From assembly GCA_003220195.1 (NCBI GenBank), contig QHRT01000125.1, positions 3,893 through 16,683 of the forward strand: DNA of 12,791 nucleotides, written 5' to 3'. The DNA is from Candidatus Rokuibacteriota bacterium. Its GTDB lineage: Bacteria > Methylomirabilota > Methylomirabilia > Rokubacteriales > CSP1-6. A program made the translations under genes and the position numbers. Positions 6,125 to 12,791 of the stretch are shown piece by piece. The notes under the pieces were generated by a model, which saw only the letters and a list, made by a program, of their open reading frames with translations, did no database searches and was not told where the DNA came from. Each line of letters begins with the position of its first letter. The first letter of the stretch is position 1.

Positions 6125-6972
6125 GAGCCTCCGTGCCGCAGCACGACCTGGTCCCGGAAGCGGAGATCGACGCTGCTCACGCGGCTGTCCCGGCCCGCAA
6201 CCTCCGCCAGCACGCCCTCGAGGCGCGCGAGTCGATCCGCCCAGTCCTCGCTGCCGAGCCGCACCTCGATGCCGTCCATCGTGTAGAGCACCGGGCCCTC
6301 GCTCCGGCTCACGTCGATCTCCGAGATCTCGCCGACCAGACGGCTGCCGCTCCGGAGCAGCGACCGGACGAGGCCGAGCGCCACTCGTGCGCGCGGCCCG
6401 GGCGAGGTGCGAAGATTCTCGATCTCCTCGTCCGAGAGGCCGCTGATCAACGGGACGGCGGGCGCGACGGCGCGGCGCTCCTCGCCGAGCAGGCGCCCCT
6501 CCTCGTCGATCCAGTGCAGGCGGCCGGCATGAACCAGCGTGAATGGCCGCCGTTCCTCCACGACGATGATCACGCGCCCTGGAAGCTCGCGGATCAGCTC
6601 GGCGCGCCGGATCTCGGGCATCGCCTCGATCCGCGCGACGACCTCGTCGGGATCGACGCGGAAGAGATTGTCTCCCGAGTGGAGTCCGGCCGCCGCCAGG
6701 ATGCGGTCCTGCGCGATCCGGGAGGCGCCGCGCACTTCGACCGACGTGACGGCGAACGCGGGCGAGGAGACGAGCGCGCGGGCGGCCACGCCCGTGAGGC
6801 CCGTCGCGAGCACGGCGACGAGAAGACCGAGCCCGATCCGGGAGAGCGTCGCGCGCCAGCGCGGCGGACGGCGTCGTGCGCGTCCCACTCGCTGCCCGCC
6901 CACGAAGGCGGAGCGCTCGCCGTGATCGGCGAGCGTCCGCGCGCCGGCGCGCGGCGAGTGGAGCTTACTCAC
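6121..6972 (-). CDS. ftsQ: Cell division protein FtsQ (FtsQ/DivIB family)
   Basis: A bitopic divisome protein of 283 residues that links cytoplasmic assembly to septal wall synthesis through FtsL/FtsB-type partners. A basic cytoplasmic N-terminus (RARRRPPRWR, 31-40) precedes one transmembrane segment at about 46-67. A POTRA domain follows at about 73-141 (FAVTSVEVRGASRIAQDRIL through LPGRVIIVVEERRPF), including the usual G.NLF.VD pattern (GDNLFRVD, 100-107). The C-terminal beta domain has LHWIDEEGRLL (152-162) and, near the end, VSSVDLRFRDQVVL. The start is a GTG at 6972 lying inside the murB stop region, an 8-bp overlap (GTGAGTAA). The stop overlaps ftsA. No ddl gene separates murB and ftsQ, as in many non-enteric bacteria. 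Confidence 0.93.
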   Translation of the reverse strand: MSKLHSPRAGARTLADHGERSAFVGGQRVGRARRRPPRWRATLSRIGLGLLVAVLATGLTGVAARALVSSPAFAVTSVEVRGASRIAQDRILAAAGLHSGDNLFRVDPDEVVARIEAMPEIRRAELIRELPGRVIIVVEERRPFTLVHAGRLHWIDEEGRLLGEERRAVAPAVPLISGLSDEEIENLRTSPGPRARVALGLVRSLLRSGSRLVGEISEIDVSRSEGPVLYTMDGIEVRLGSEDWADRLARLEGVLAEVAGRDSRVSSVDLRFRDQVVLRHGGS

Positions 6973-7843
6973 CGACGATCCTGATCTCGGGCTCGAGGGT
7001 CACCCCGAACTGCGCCTGCACGCGCTGCCGGGCCAGGTCAATCAGCGCCAGCACGTCGGCCGCGCCGGCGCCGCCGCGATTCACGACGAAGTTCGCGTTC
7101 TTGGTGGAGACCTCCGCGGCGCCGAAGCGCTTGCCCTTGAGGCCCGCGCGCTCGATCAGCCGCGAGGCCAGCTGGCCTGGCGGATCCTTCCACACCGGCC
7201 CGGCGGACGCGAGCGCGAGCGGCTGGCTCACCTTCTTCACCTTGAGTCGCGCGCGGATGTCTTTTTGAATCTCGGCGAGCGGACGTCGGTGCAGCCGGAG
7301 CCGGCAGCCCACGACCACTGCGCCCGGCGGGAAATTGAACGAGCGGCTCGCGAAGGCGCCCGGCGCCGGCTTGAACTCCCCGAGCGTTCCGTCGGCATGG
7401 AGAAAGTACGCGGCGCTGACGGCGTCGGCGATGACGCCGTCGGGGCCGCCGGCGTTCATGGCGAGCGCGCCGCCGACCGTCGCCGGAATGCCGGCCAGCC
7501 ACTCGATGCCGCCGAGATTCAGCGCCGCCGCTTCGCGGATCAACGCCGACAGGCCGGCGCCGGCGCCGGCCACGGCCTCCTCGCCCTGGAACTCGACGCG
7601 TCCCAGACAGCCGTCGAGCCTCAACACGACGCCGCGCAGCCCGCGATCCGTGACGAGCAGGTTGTTGCCGCCGCCGACGACGACGACGGGAAGCTGCTCG
7701 CGGTCCGCGAAGCACAGCGCGTGCCGGATGTCGTCGAGATCTTGAGGGACGACGAAGATGTCGGCGGGGCCGCCAAGGCGCAGCGAGGTGTGAAACGTCA
7801 AGAGCTCCTTGAATCGCACCTCTCCCCTGATTTCACCCAGCAT
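6965..7843 (-). CDS. murB: UDP-N-acetylenolpyruvoylglucosamine reductase (MurB), with altered active-site residues
   Basis: An FAD enzyme that reduces the enolpyruvyl ether to give UDP-MurNAc in the cytoplasm. Its 292 residues match the shorter type II MurB. The FAD domain is clear: HTSLRLGGPADI (18-29), VVGGGNNLLVTDRGLRGVV (55-73) and GIEWLAGIPATVGGALAMNAG (112-132). The substrate domain ends with LEPEIRIVG, where Glu286 matches catalytic Glu325 of E. coli. Two key positions differ. The SAGSxFKNP motif that normally supplies the proton-donating Ser229 (often Cys) reads SAGPVWKDP, giving Pro216 (codon CCG). The YR motif reads SR (Ser166-Arg167), losing Tyr158 but keeping Arg159. The fold looks intact; activity is uncertain. 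The ATG lies one base after the murC stop, with GGGAGG 5 bases upstream. Confidence 0.92.
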   Translation of the reverse strand: MLGEIRGEVRFKELLTFHTSLRLGGPADIFVVPQDLDDIRHALCFADREQLPVVVVGGGNNLLVTDRGLRGVVLRLDGCLGRVEFQGEEAVAGAGAGLSALIREAAALNLGGIEWLAGIPATVGGALAMNAGGPDGVIADAVSAAYFLHADGTLGEFKPAPGAFASRSFNFPPGAVVVGCRLRLHRRPLAEIQKDIRARLKVKKVSQPLALASAGPVWKDPPGQLASRLIERAGLKGKRFGAAEVSTKNANFVVNRGGAGAADVLALIDLARQRVQAQFGVTLEPEIRIVGE

Positions 7844-7844
7844 G

Positions 7845-9236
7845 TCAGCCTCCCGTGCGATCGGCCGCGGAGAGCCGGCGCACCAGATCCGGTCCCAGCT
7901 GGCCCACGTCCCCGGCGCCGAGCGTCAGTACGAGATCGCCGGTCCGCACGATGTCGAGCAGACGCTCGACGATCTCCGCGCGGTTGTCGCCGACGTACGT
8001 GACGTTACGGTGTCCGTGGGCGCGGATGCGTTCCGCGAGATCCTCGGCGGTGACGCCGGGAATCGACGGCTCGCCCGCTGCGTAGATATCGAGCACCAGG
8101 AGCACGTCGGCCTGGTTGAACGCCGTCGCGAACTCCTGGCGCAACAGTTCGGTTCGCGTGTAGCGGTGGGGCTGGAAAACCGTGATCACCCGGCAGTCGA
8201 ACGCCGCCTTGGCAGCGGCGAGCGTCGCCTGGATCTCCACCGGATGATGCCCGTAATCGTCGATCACCAGAATGCCGCCGGCTTCGCCCCGGACCTGGAA
8301 CCGGCGCTGCACGCCGGTGAAGCCAGCGAGGCCCTTCGCGATTGTGAGGAACGGGATCTCGAGCTCGAGCCCGACCCCGATCGCGGCCAGCGCGTTCGCC
8401 ACGTTGTGGCGCCCGGGCACGTTGAGGCGACACTCGCCGAGCGTCTCGCCGCGGTCCACGACCTCGAAGCGGCTCGTCATACCGGAGAGCGCGACCTTCC
8501 GCGCGACGAGCTCCGCGTTCGCGTCGAGGCCGTACGTCACGATCCTCTTCGCGATGCGGGGGATCAGTCGCTGGATGTTCGGCTGGTCGAGACACAGGAC
8601 GGCGCAGCCGTAGAACGGCACCTTGTCGACGAAGGCCACGAAGGCGTCGCCGATCTTCTCCAGCGAGCCGTAATGGTCGAGATGCTCGGCGTCGATGGTC
8701 GTCACGACGGCGATAGTCGGCGTCAATTTCAAGAACGACCCGTCGGACTCGTCCGCTTCGGCGACCAGGAACTCGCCCTGGCCGAGCCGCGCGTTCGAGT
8801 CGAGCGCCGTGACACGGCCGCCGACGACGATCGTCGGGTCCAGCCGGCCCTCGGCGAGCACGGCGCCCACCATCGACGTCGTGGTGGTCTTGCCGTGAGT
8901 GCCGGCGACCGCGATCGCGTACTTGAGCCGCATCAGCTCGGCCAGCATCTCGGCGCGCGGGATCGCCGGCACCTGACGCTGGCGCGCCGCCGCGAGCTCG
9001 ACGTTGTCGCGCGCGACGGCCGACGAGAAGACGACGACGTGCGCGTCCTCGATGTGCGCGGCGTCATGCCCGACGAAGACCTTGGCGCCGAGACGCTCGA
9101 GGCGCTCGATCGCGTCCCCGCGCTTGAGGTCCGAGCCCGTCACCCGGTAGCCGAGGTTCAGGAGAATTTCGGCGATCCCGGACATGCCGCTGCCACCGAT
9201 GCCGACGAAGTGGATGTGGCGATAGCGCTTAAACAT
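7845..9236 (-). CDS. murC: UDP-N-acetylmuramate--L-alanine ligase
   Basis: The ATP-dependent ligase that adds L-Ala to UDP-MurNAc, the first amino acid of the stem peptide. At 463 residues it has normal length. The N-terminal UDP-binding domain has HFVGIGGSGMSGIAEILLNL (9-28). The ATP loop is AVAGTHGKTTTTSM (109-122), followed by VAEADESDGSF (158-168) and the metal-site segment DAEHLDHYGS (182-191). NVPGRHNVANALAAI (272-286), DDYGHHPVEI (326-335) and FQPHRYTRT (354-362) are all typical MurC signatures. The C-terminal domain closes with LTLGAGDVGQLG (438-449). The ATG at 9236 lies inside the end of ftsW (8-bp overlap), so murG, the usual gene between them, is missing. The stop TGA is one base before murB. 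Confidence 0.98.
   Translation of the reverse strand: MFKRYRHIHFVGIGGSGMSGIAEILLNLGYRVTGSDLKRGDAIERLERLGAKVFVGHDAAHIEDAHVVVFSSAVARDNVELAAARQRQVPAIPRAEMLAELMRLKYAIAVAGTHGKTTTTSMVGAVLAEGRLDPTIVVGGRVTALDSNARLGQGEFLVAEADESDGSFLKLTPTIAVVTTIDAEHLDHYGSLEKIGDAFVAFVDKVPFYGCAVLCLDQPNIQRLIPRIAKRIVTYGLDANAELVARKVALSGMTSRFEVVDRGETLGECRLNVPGRHNVANALAAIGVGLELEIPFLTIAKGLAGFTGVQRRFQVRGEAGGILVIDDYGHHPVEIQATLAAAKAAFDCRVITVFQPHRYTRTELLRQEFATAFNQADVLLVLDIYAAGEPSIPGVTAEDLAERIRAHGHRNVTYVGDNRAEIVERLLDIVRTGDLVLTLGAGDVGQLGPDLVRRLSAADRTGG
7849..7854 (-). promoter_or_regulatory. Ribosome binding site of murB inside the murC 3' end
   Basis: Minus-strand GGGAGG overlaps the last codons of murC and ends 5 bases before the murB ATG at 7843. 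It confirms that start choice for the murC-murB junction. Confidence 0.6.
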
Positions 9237-10326
9237 TGGCGTGCTGGGAGATGTTCAGGAGCACGCCCGTGGACGTCATCGTCACGAGCAAGGCCGAGCC
9301 CCCGAACGAGATGAACGGCAAGGGCAATCCCTTGGTGGGGAGAAGCCCGCTGACCACGCCGAGGTTCACGAACGTCTGGGTGGCCAGGAGCACGGTGATG
9401 CCGAGCGCCAGGTAGGCGCCGAATGGGTCGGGCGCGCGCAGGCCGATCCGGAGGCCGCGCCAGATCAACACGACGAACAGCGCGATGACCAGGGCGGCGC
9501 CGACGAAGCCGAGCTCCTCGCCAATGATCGCGAAGATGAAATCCGTGTGCGCCTCGGGCAGGTAGAAGAGCTTCTGGCGCGACTCGCCGATGCCGCGGCC
9601 GAAGAGCCCGCCACTGCCGAGAGCGAGCCACGACTGGATCATCTGGAAGCCGCTTCCGCGCGGATCCTGCCAGGGATCGAGGAACGCGGTGATTCGCCGC
9701 AGGCGATACGGCGCGGCGATCACGGCCACCACCGCGAGCGGCGCCGCGGCCGCGAGCACGAGCGACAGGTGCGTCAGGCGGCTCCCGGCCAGGTAGAGCA
9801 CGGAAAAGGTGAGGGCGAGCAGCGTCACGCAATTGCCGAGATCCGGCTGCAGCACCACCAGCGCCGCGAAGAGGCCGGCCACGCCGAGCGGCGGCAGGAA
9901 GCCGCGCCAGAAGTCGTGGCGGGCGTCGTGACGCCGCGCCAGGAACGCCGCGAGGAAGACGACGAGCGCGAGCTTCGCCAGCTCGGCGGGCTGGAACGAC
10001 ACCGGCCCGAGCCGGATCCAGCGGCGCGTTCCGTTGATCGCGTGCCCGAGCGGCGGGACCAGCACCAGCACGAGCAGCACGGCGGCGCCGATCAGGAGCG
10101 GCAGCATCCACCGTTCCAGGCGGCGATAGTCGGTACGCAGCGCGGCCCACAGCGCGACGCAACTCAGTCCCGCCCAGAAGGCCTGCTTCTTGAGGAAGAA
10201 GTACGGATCCTTGAAGCGCTCGGCGGCGACGATCGCGCTGGCCGAATACACCATCACGACGCCGATCGACAGGAGGACGATCGCCGTGCCGGCGAGCCAC
10301 ATGTCGGGCACGAGCTTCCTCGGCAT
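9229..10326 (-). CDS. ftsW: Septal peptidoglycan glycosyltransferase FtsW (SEDS family)
   Basis: A polytopic SEDS glycan polymerase that works with its class B PBP partner at the septum. It has 365 residues with about ten hydrophobic segments. Family motifs are VVMVYSASA near the first membrane span (23-31), GTRRWIRLGPVSFQPAELAK (99-118), VVLQPDLGN (157-165), the periplasmic loop LPEAHTDFIFAIIGEELG (256-273), whose Asp262 matches the Asp needed for SEDS polymerase activity, and GLLPTKGLPLPFISFGGS (327-344). The ATG at 10326 shares one base with the murD stop (TAATG), with GGTGAGG 11 bases upstream. Extension further right only reads through murD in another frame. FtsW is preferred over RodA because of the dcw context and the GLPLPFISFGGS end. 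The stop TAA lies 8 bases inside murC. Confidence 0.96.
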   Translation of the reverse strand: MPRKLVPDMWLAGTAIVLLSIGVVMVYSASAIVAAERFKDPYFFLKKQAFWAGLSCVALWAALRTDYRRLERWMLPLLIGAAVLLVLVLVPPLGHAINGTRRWIRLGPVSFQPAELAKLALVVFLAAFLARRHDARHDFWRGFLPPLGVAGLFAALVVLQPDLGNCVTLLALTFSVLYLAGSRLTHLSLVLAAAAPLAVVAVIAAPYRLRRITAFLDPWQDPRGSGFQMIQSWLALGSGGLFGRGIGESRQKLFYLPEAHTDFIFAIIGEELGFVGAALVIALFVVLIWRGLRIGLRAPDPFGAYLALGITVLLATQTFVNLGVVSGLLPTKGLPLPFISFGGSALLVTMTSTGVLLNISQHANV

Positions 10327-11738
10327 TACGCGAGCTGCCTCACCAGGTCCTTGAAGACGTCGCCGCGATGCTCGAAGTGGTCGAACATGTCGAACGACGC
10401 GCACGCCGGCGACAGCAGCACGACACCACCCGGCCGGGTGTCACCGCGGGCCGCAGCGATGGCGTCCTTGAGCGTGGCGCTCCGGGTGACGGGGATCCCG
10501 GCCCGTTCGAGCGCGGCCGCAATCTTCGGCCCGTCCTCGCCGATGACGACGACGCGCGTCACCCGGCCCCGGCACGCCTCCGCGAGCGGCGCGAAGTCCT
10601 GGCCTTTGCCCTTGCCGCCGGCGATCAGCACGATCGGCTCGCTGAAGCTCTCGAGCGCCTTGATCGCCGAGTCGACGTTCGTCGCCTTCGAGTCGTTGTA
10701 GTAGGCGACCTGGTCCAGCTCGCGGACGAGCTCGATCCGGTGCGGGACGGCGCGAAAGGCCCGGATGCCGCGCCGGATGTCCTCCGGCGAGATACCGGTC
10801 CACAGCGCGCAGGCCGTCGCCGCGAGCACGTTCTCGACGTTGTGCGACCCACGAAGTCCGATGTCCGAGACCGGCGCGATCTCCTCGTGATGGCCGTTGA
10901 GCCGCGCCGTGATGACGCCATCCCGCAGCGAGACGCCGTGCGAGAGCAACCGCGTCCGGCTGAACCAGACGACGTCGGCGCGCGTCCGCGACGCGAGATC
11001 CGTGGCGCCCTCGTCGTCCGCATTGAGGACCGCACAGTCGGCGGACGTCTGGTTCGCGAAGATTCGCGCCTTCGCGTCCGCGTACGCCGCGAGCGAGCCG
11101 TGACGGTCCAGGTGGTCGGGCGTGACGTTGAGCACGGCGGCGACGCGCGGATGGAACGCATCGATCGTCTCGAGCTGGAAGCTCGACACCTCGGCGACCA
11201 CGAGCCCGTCCGGCGGAAAGTCGAGGGCGTGCGCGGCGAGCGGCGTCCCGATGTTGCCGGCCACCAGCACAGGCCGAACTTGACGCGAGAGCAACGCGCC
11301 GGTCAGTGCGGTCGTGGTCGTCTTGCCGTTCGTGCCGGTGATCGCGATCGTCTCCGCTTCCGTTGCGCGCCAGCCGAGCTCGAGCTCACCGATCACGGGC
11401 ACGCCGGCGGCGCGCGCGGCAGCCGCGAGCGGCGCGTCGACCGGGACGCCGGGACTCACCACGACCAGGTCCGCGCGGCGCACGGCAGCGAGCGCGTCGC
11501 GCTCGAGGACGACGCGAATGCCGAGCGTCACGAGCGCCCGCGCGTCAGCGCCGAGCGTCTCGATCGGTTTCGCGTCCGTGCCGAGCACGGTCGCTCCGCA
11601 GTCCCGCAACAGGCGCGCCGCGGCGACACCGCTCCGGGCGAGCCCGACGACGACGGCGGTCCGCCCGGCGAGCGAATCCCGGTACGCGCTCCCCCGGACG
11701 ACGGCCGTCACATCATCCATGGCAATCAGCACCAGCAA
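10326..11738 (-). CDS. murD: UDP-N-acetylmuramoyl-L-alanine--D-glutamate ligase
   Basis: The cytoplasmic Mur ligase that adds D-Glu to UDP-MurNAc-L-Ala. It has 470 residues if the TTG at 11738 is used. Domain 1 binds UDP (VVVGLARSGVAAARLL, 29-44). The ATP loop is AITGTNGKTTTTALTGALL (132-150), followed by AEVSSFQLE (182-190) and NVTPDHLDRHGS (204-215). Lys223 in YADAKARIF matches the carbamylated lysine of the family. Domain 3 has YYNDSKATNVDSAIKAL (346-362), LIAGGKGKGQDF (371-382) and the closing LLSPACASFDMF (441-452). The start is uncertain: GTG at 11732, which has GGAG 6 bases upstream, and ATG at 11720 are both plausible. The gap to mraY is 25-43 bp depending on this choice. The stop TAA shares a base with the ftsW ATG. 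Confidence 0.97.
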   Translation of the reverse strand: MLVLIAMDDVTAVVRGSAYRDSLAGRTAVVVGLARSGVAAARLLRDCGATVLGTDAKPIETLGADARALVTLGIRVVLERDALAAVRRADLVVVSPGVPVDAPLAAAARAAGVPVIGELELGWRATEAETIAITGTNGKTTTTALTGALLSRQVRPVLVAGNIGTPLAAHALDFPPDGLVVAEVSSFQLETIDAFHPRVAAVLNVTPDHLDRHGSLAAYADAKARIFANQTSADCAVLNADDEGATDLASRTRADVVWFSRTRLLSHGVSLRDGVITARLNGHHEEIAPVSDIGLRGSHNVENVLAATACALWTGISPEDIRRGIRAFRAVPHRIELVRELDQVAYYNDSKATNVDSAIKALESFSEPIVLIAGGKGKGQDFAPLAEACRGRVTRVVVIGEDGPKIAAALERAGIPVTRSATLKDAIAAARGDTRPGGVVLLSPACASFDMFDHFEHRGDVFKDLVRQLA

Positions 11739-11763
11739 CTCCGAGGCGGAACCGTGGCGACGC

Positions 11764-12791
11764 TCATCGGAGCTTCAACGTGGTCAAGGCGAGGAGGGCG
11801 AGCGCGAACGAGATGATCCAGAACCGCACGACGATCTTCGGCTCGGCCCATCCTTCGAGCTCGTAATGGTGATGGAGCGGCGCCATCCGGAAGACACGCT
11901 TGCCGGTGAGCTTGAAGCTGGCGACCTGGATGATGACCGAGGCGGCCTCGACGACGTAGAGCCCGCCGATCAGCGGCAAGAGCAGCTCGGCCTTGGTCAG
12001 CACGGCCAGCGTCCCGATGGCGGCGCCGAGCGCCAGCGAGCCGACGTCGCCCATGAAGGGGCGGCGCGGCGCAGAAGACCGTCAGCTCGCCGGCGCCCCG
12101 CACGTTCAGGATCTTGAGATAGCCTGCGGCGCGGAAGTTGCCGGTCAGGTACGCGATCACGCCGAACGCGCCCGCGGCCATGATGATCGGTCCCACCGCG
12201 AGCCCGTCGAGACCGTCGGTCAGGTTCACCGCATTCGACGCGCCGATGATGACGACCATCGCGACGGGAATCCACCACCACCCGAGGTTCACGAGCCAGC
12301 CCTTCAGGAAGGGAATGGCGAGGACGGGGGCCCAGTTCCCCGGATGCTGCCAGAACACCATCTGCAAGACGCCGAACGCCAGCAGCACTTGCAGCCCGAA
12401 CTTCGCGCGCGCCGTCAGGCCCTTGCGCGTGCGCAGCTTCGTCAGGTCGTCCAGCAAGCCGATCAGGCCGAAGCCGAGCGTGGCGAGCATCGCGACCCAG
12501 ATGTACCGGTTCCCGAGATTCCCCCAGAGCAGCGCGGACGCGAGGATCGCCATCAGGATGACGATCCCGCCCATCGTCGGCGTCCCCTTCTTTTCGCGAT
12601 GGCGCGCCGGCGTGTCCTCGCGGATCGTGTCCTCGCCGTGCTGCATGCGCGCGAGCCAGCGGATCAGCCCCGGACCCAGCACGAAGGAGATCACCAGGGC
12701 GGTGACCGCGGCCATCGCCGTCCGGAAGGTGATGTAGCGGAAGACGTTGAAGGCGCCGTAGTACTTGGCCAGCGGCACGAGAAGGTCGTAA
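11764..12791 (-). CDS. mraY: Phospho-N-acetylmuramoyl-pentapeptide transferase MraY; 5'-partial at window edge and internally disrupted
   Basis: The integral membrane enzyme that moves phospho-MurNAc-pentapeptide to undecaprenyl phosphate, forming lipid I. Coding runs to the window edge (YDLLVPLAKYYGAFNVF), so the true start is probably about two codons outside; the GTG at 12778 is unlikely to be used. Clear motifs are FNVFRYITFRT, DTPARHREKKGTPTMGG, the Asp-Asp pair in GLIGLLDDLTK, and NAVNLTDGLDGLA. Coding is in one frame until 12065 (ELTVFCAA) and resumes in another at 12057 with FMGDVGSLALG, which carries the third catalytic Asp. It continues through FRMAPLHHHYELEGWAEPK to the TGA at 11764. 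About 18 residues expected between these points (the LGFLW.N...P region) are missing. As written, translation would give a scrambled C-terminus. Confidence 0.93.
12055..12067 (-). other. Frame-breaking deletion junction inside mraY
   Basis: Upstream of this point the mraY frame reads ELTVFCAA; downstream, a different frame reads FMGDVGSLALG. In E. coli MraY these blocks are separated by 18 residues (54 bases), but only 7 bases (12058-12064) remain. That is a net loss of about 47 bases, which shifts the frame. The junction is a short run of GCGCCG-type G+C-rich repeats, which favours either slippage or recombination in the cell or a collapsed read or assembly. No programmed-frameshift signal would restore the missing residues. 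Confidence 0.8.

Noticed and set aside
3660..6286. Long plus-strand open frames (about 410-450 codons) opposite ftsZ and ftsA
   Set aside because: Antisense to FtsZ and FtsA, with low-complexity Arg/Asp/His/Val composition and no family features.
10327..10404. 26-residue N-terminal extension of FtsW
   Set aside because: It reads through the murD 3' end in another frame and is Arg-rich. The TAATG junction supplies a natural start at 10326.
7809..11816. Very long plus-strand open frames opposite murC, ftsW and murD (480-500 codons each)
   Set aside because: They lie antisense to clearly recognisable genes, are rich in Arg, Asp, His, Ala and Glu as expected from reading G+C-rich codons backwards, and show no domain or motif. 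They are shadows of third-position G/C bias.
11726..12778. 350-residue single-frame version of mraY ending MSVATVPPRSCWC
   Set aside because: After residue 238 it leaves the MraY frame and becomes Arg-rich. The true C-terminus is in another frame and ends at 11764.
1..12791. CRISPR arrays, tRNA, rRNA, phage or transposase genes
   Set aside because: I looked for repeat-spacer patterns, tRNA-like cloverleaves and mobile-element proteins on both strands and saw none. The only mobile-looking item is the palindrome at 3467-3667.

Overview
This window is one continuous minus-strand operon from a high-G+C bacterium. It is a division and cell-wall (dcw) cluster followed by the usual post-ftsZ housekeeping block. 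Reading in the direction of transcription (right to left) the order is mraY, murD, ftsW, murC, murB, ftsQ, ftsA, ftsZ, a 201-bp palindromic repeat, pgeF, yggS, proC, yggT, divIVA, yggU. All genes point the same way, and most junctions overlap by 1-8 bp or are separated by only a few bases, so translational coupling is likely throughout. The gene order ftsZ-pgeF-yggS-proC-yggT-divIVA-yggU, the DivIVA protein and the strong G+C bias fit GC-rich lineages such as Methylomirabilota/Rokubacteria or deltaproteobacterial-type genomes. This placement is an inference from synteny and composition, not a proven assignment.

Right third (about 12791-9229): MraY makes lipid I, MurD adds D-Glu to UDP-MurNAc-L-Ala, and FtsW is the septal SEDS glycosyltransferase. 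mraY runs off the right edge by about two codons. It also has a net internal loss of about 47 bp with a frame change near 12058-12064, which removes a conserved membrane/cytoplasmic stretch. This is either a sequence error or real damage. ftsW runs directly into murC with an 8-bp overlap, so murG, which normally lies between them, is absent here.

Middle (9236-3672): MurC and MurB (precursor synthesis), FtsQ and FtsA (divisome), and FtsZ (cytoskeletal ring) follow in canonical order, with no ddl. MurB is notable because the serine that acts as general acid is replaced by proline and the substrate-contacting tyrosine by serine, while the arginine and glutamate are kept.

ftsZ-pgeF gap (3456-3671): almost the entire gap is one imperfect giant hairpin with 38-bp outer arms and 19-bp inner arms. 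Nearly abutting 8-bp direct repeats flank it. Removing the interval between the direct repeats would restore a one-base ftsZ-pgeF junction. I read it as a MITE-like or other palindromic element inserted in the operon.

Left part (3455-5): PgeF (peptidoglycan editing), YggS/PLPBP (PLP homeostasis), ProC (proline synthesis), YggT (small membrane protein), DivIVA (coiled-coil polar/septal scaffold) and YggU/DUF167. A Shine-Dalgarno at the extreme left edge indicates that the operon continues past the window.
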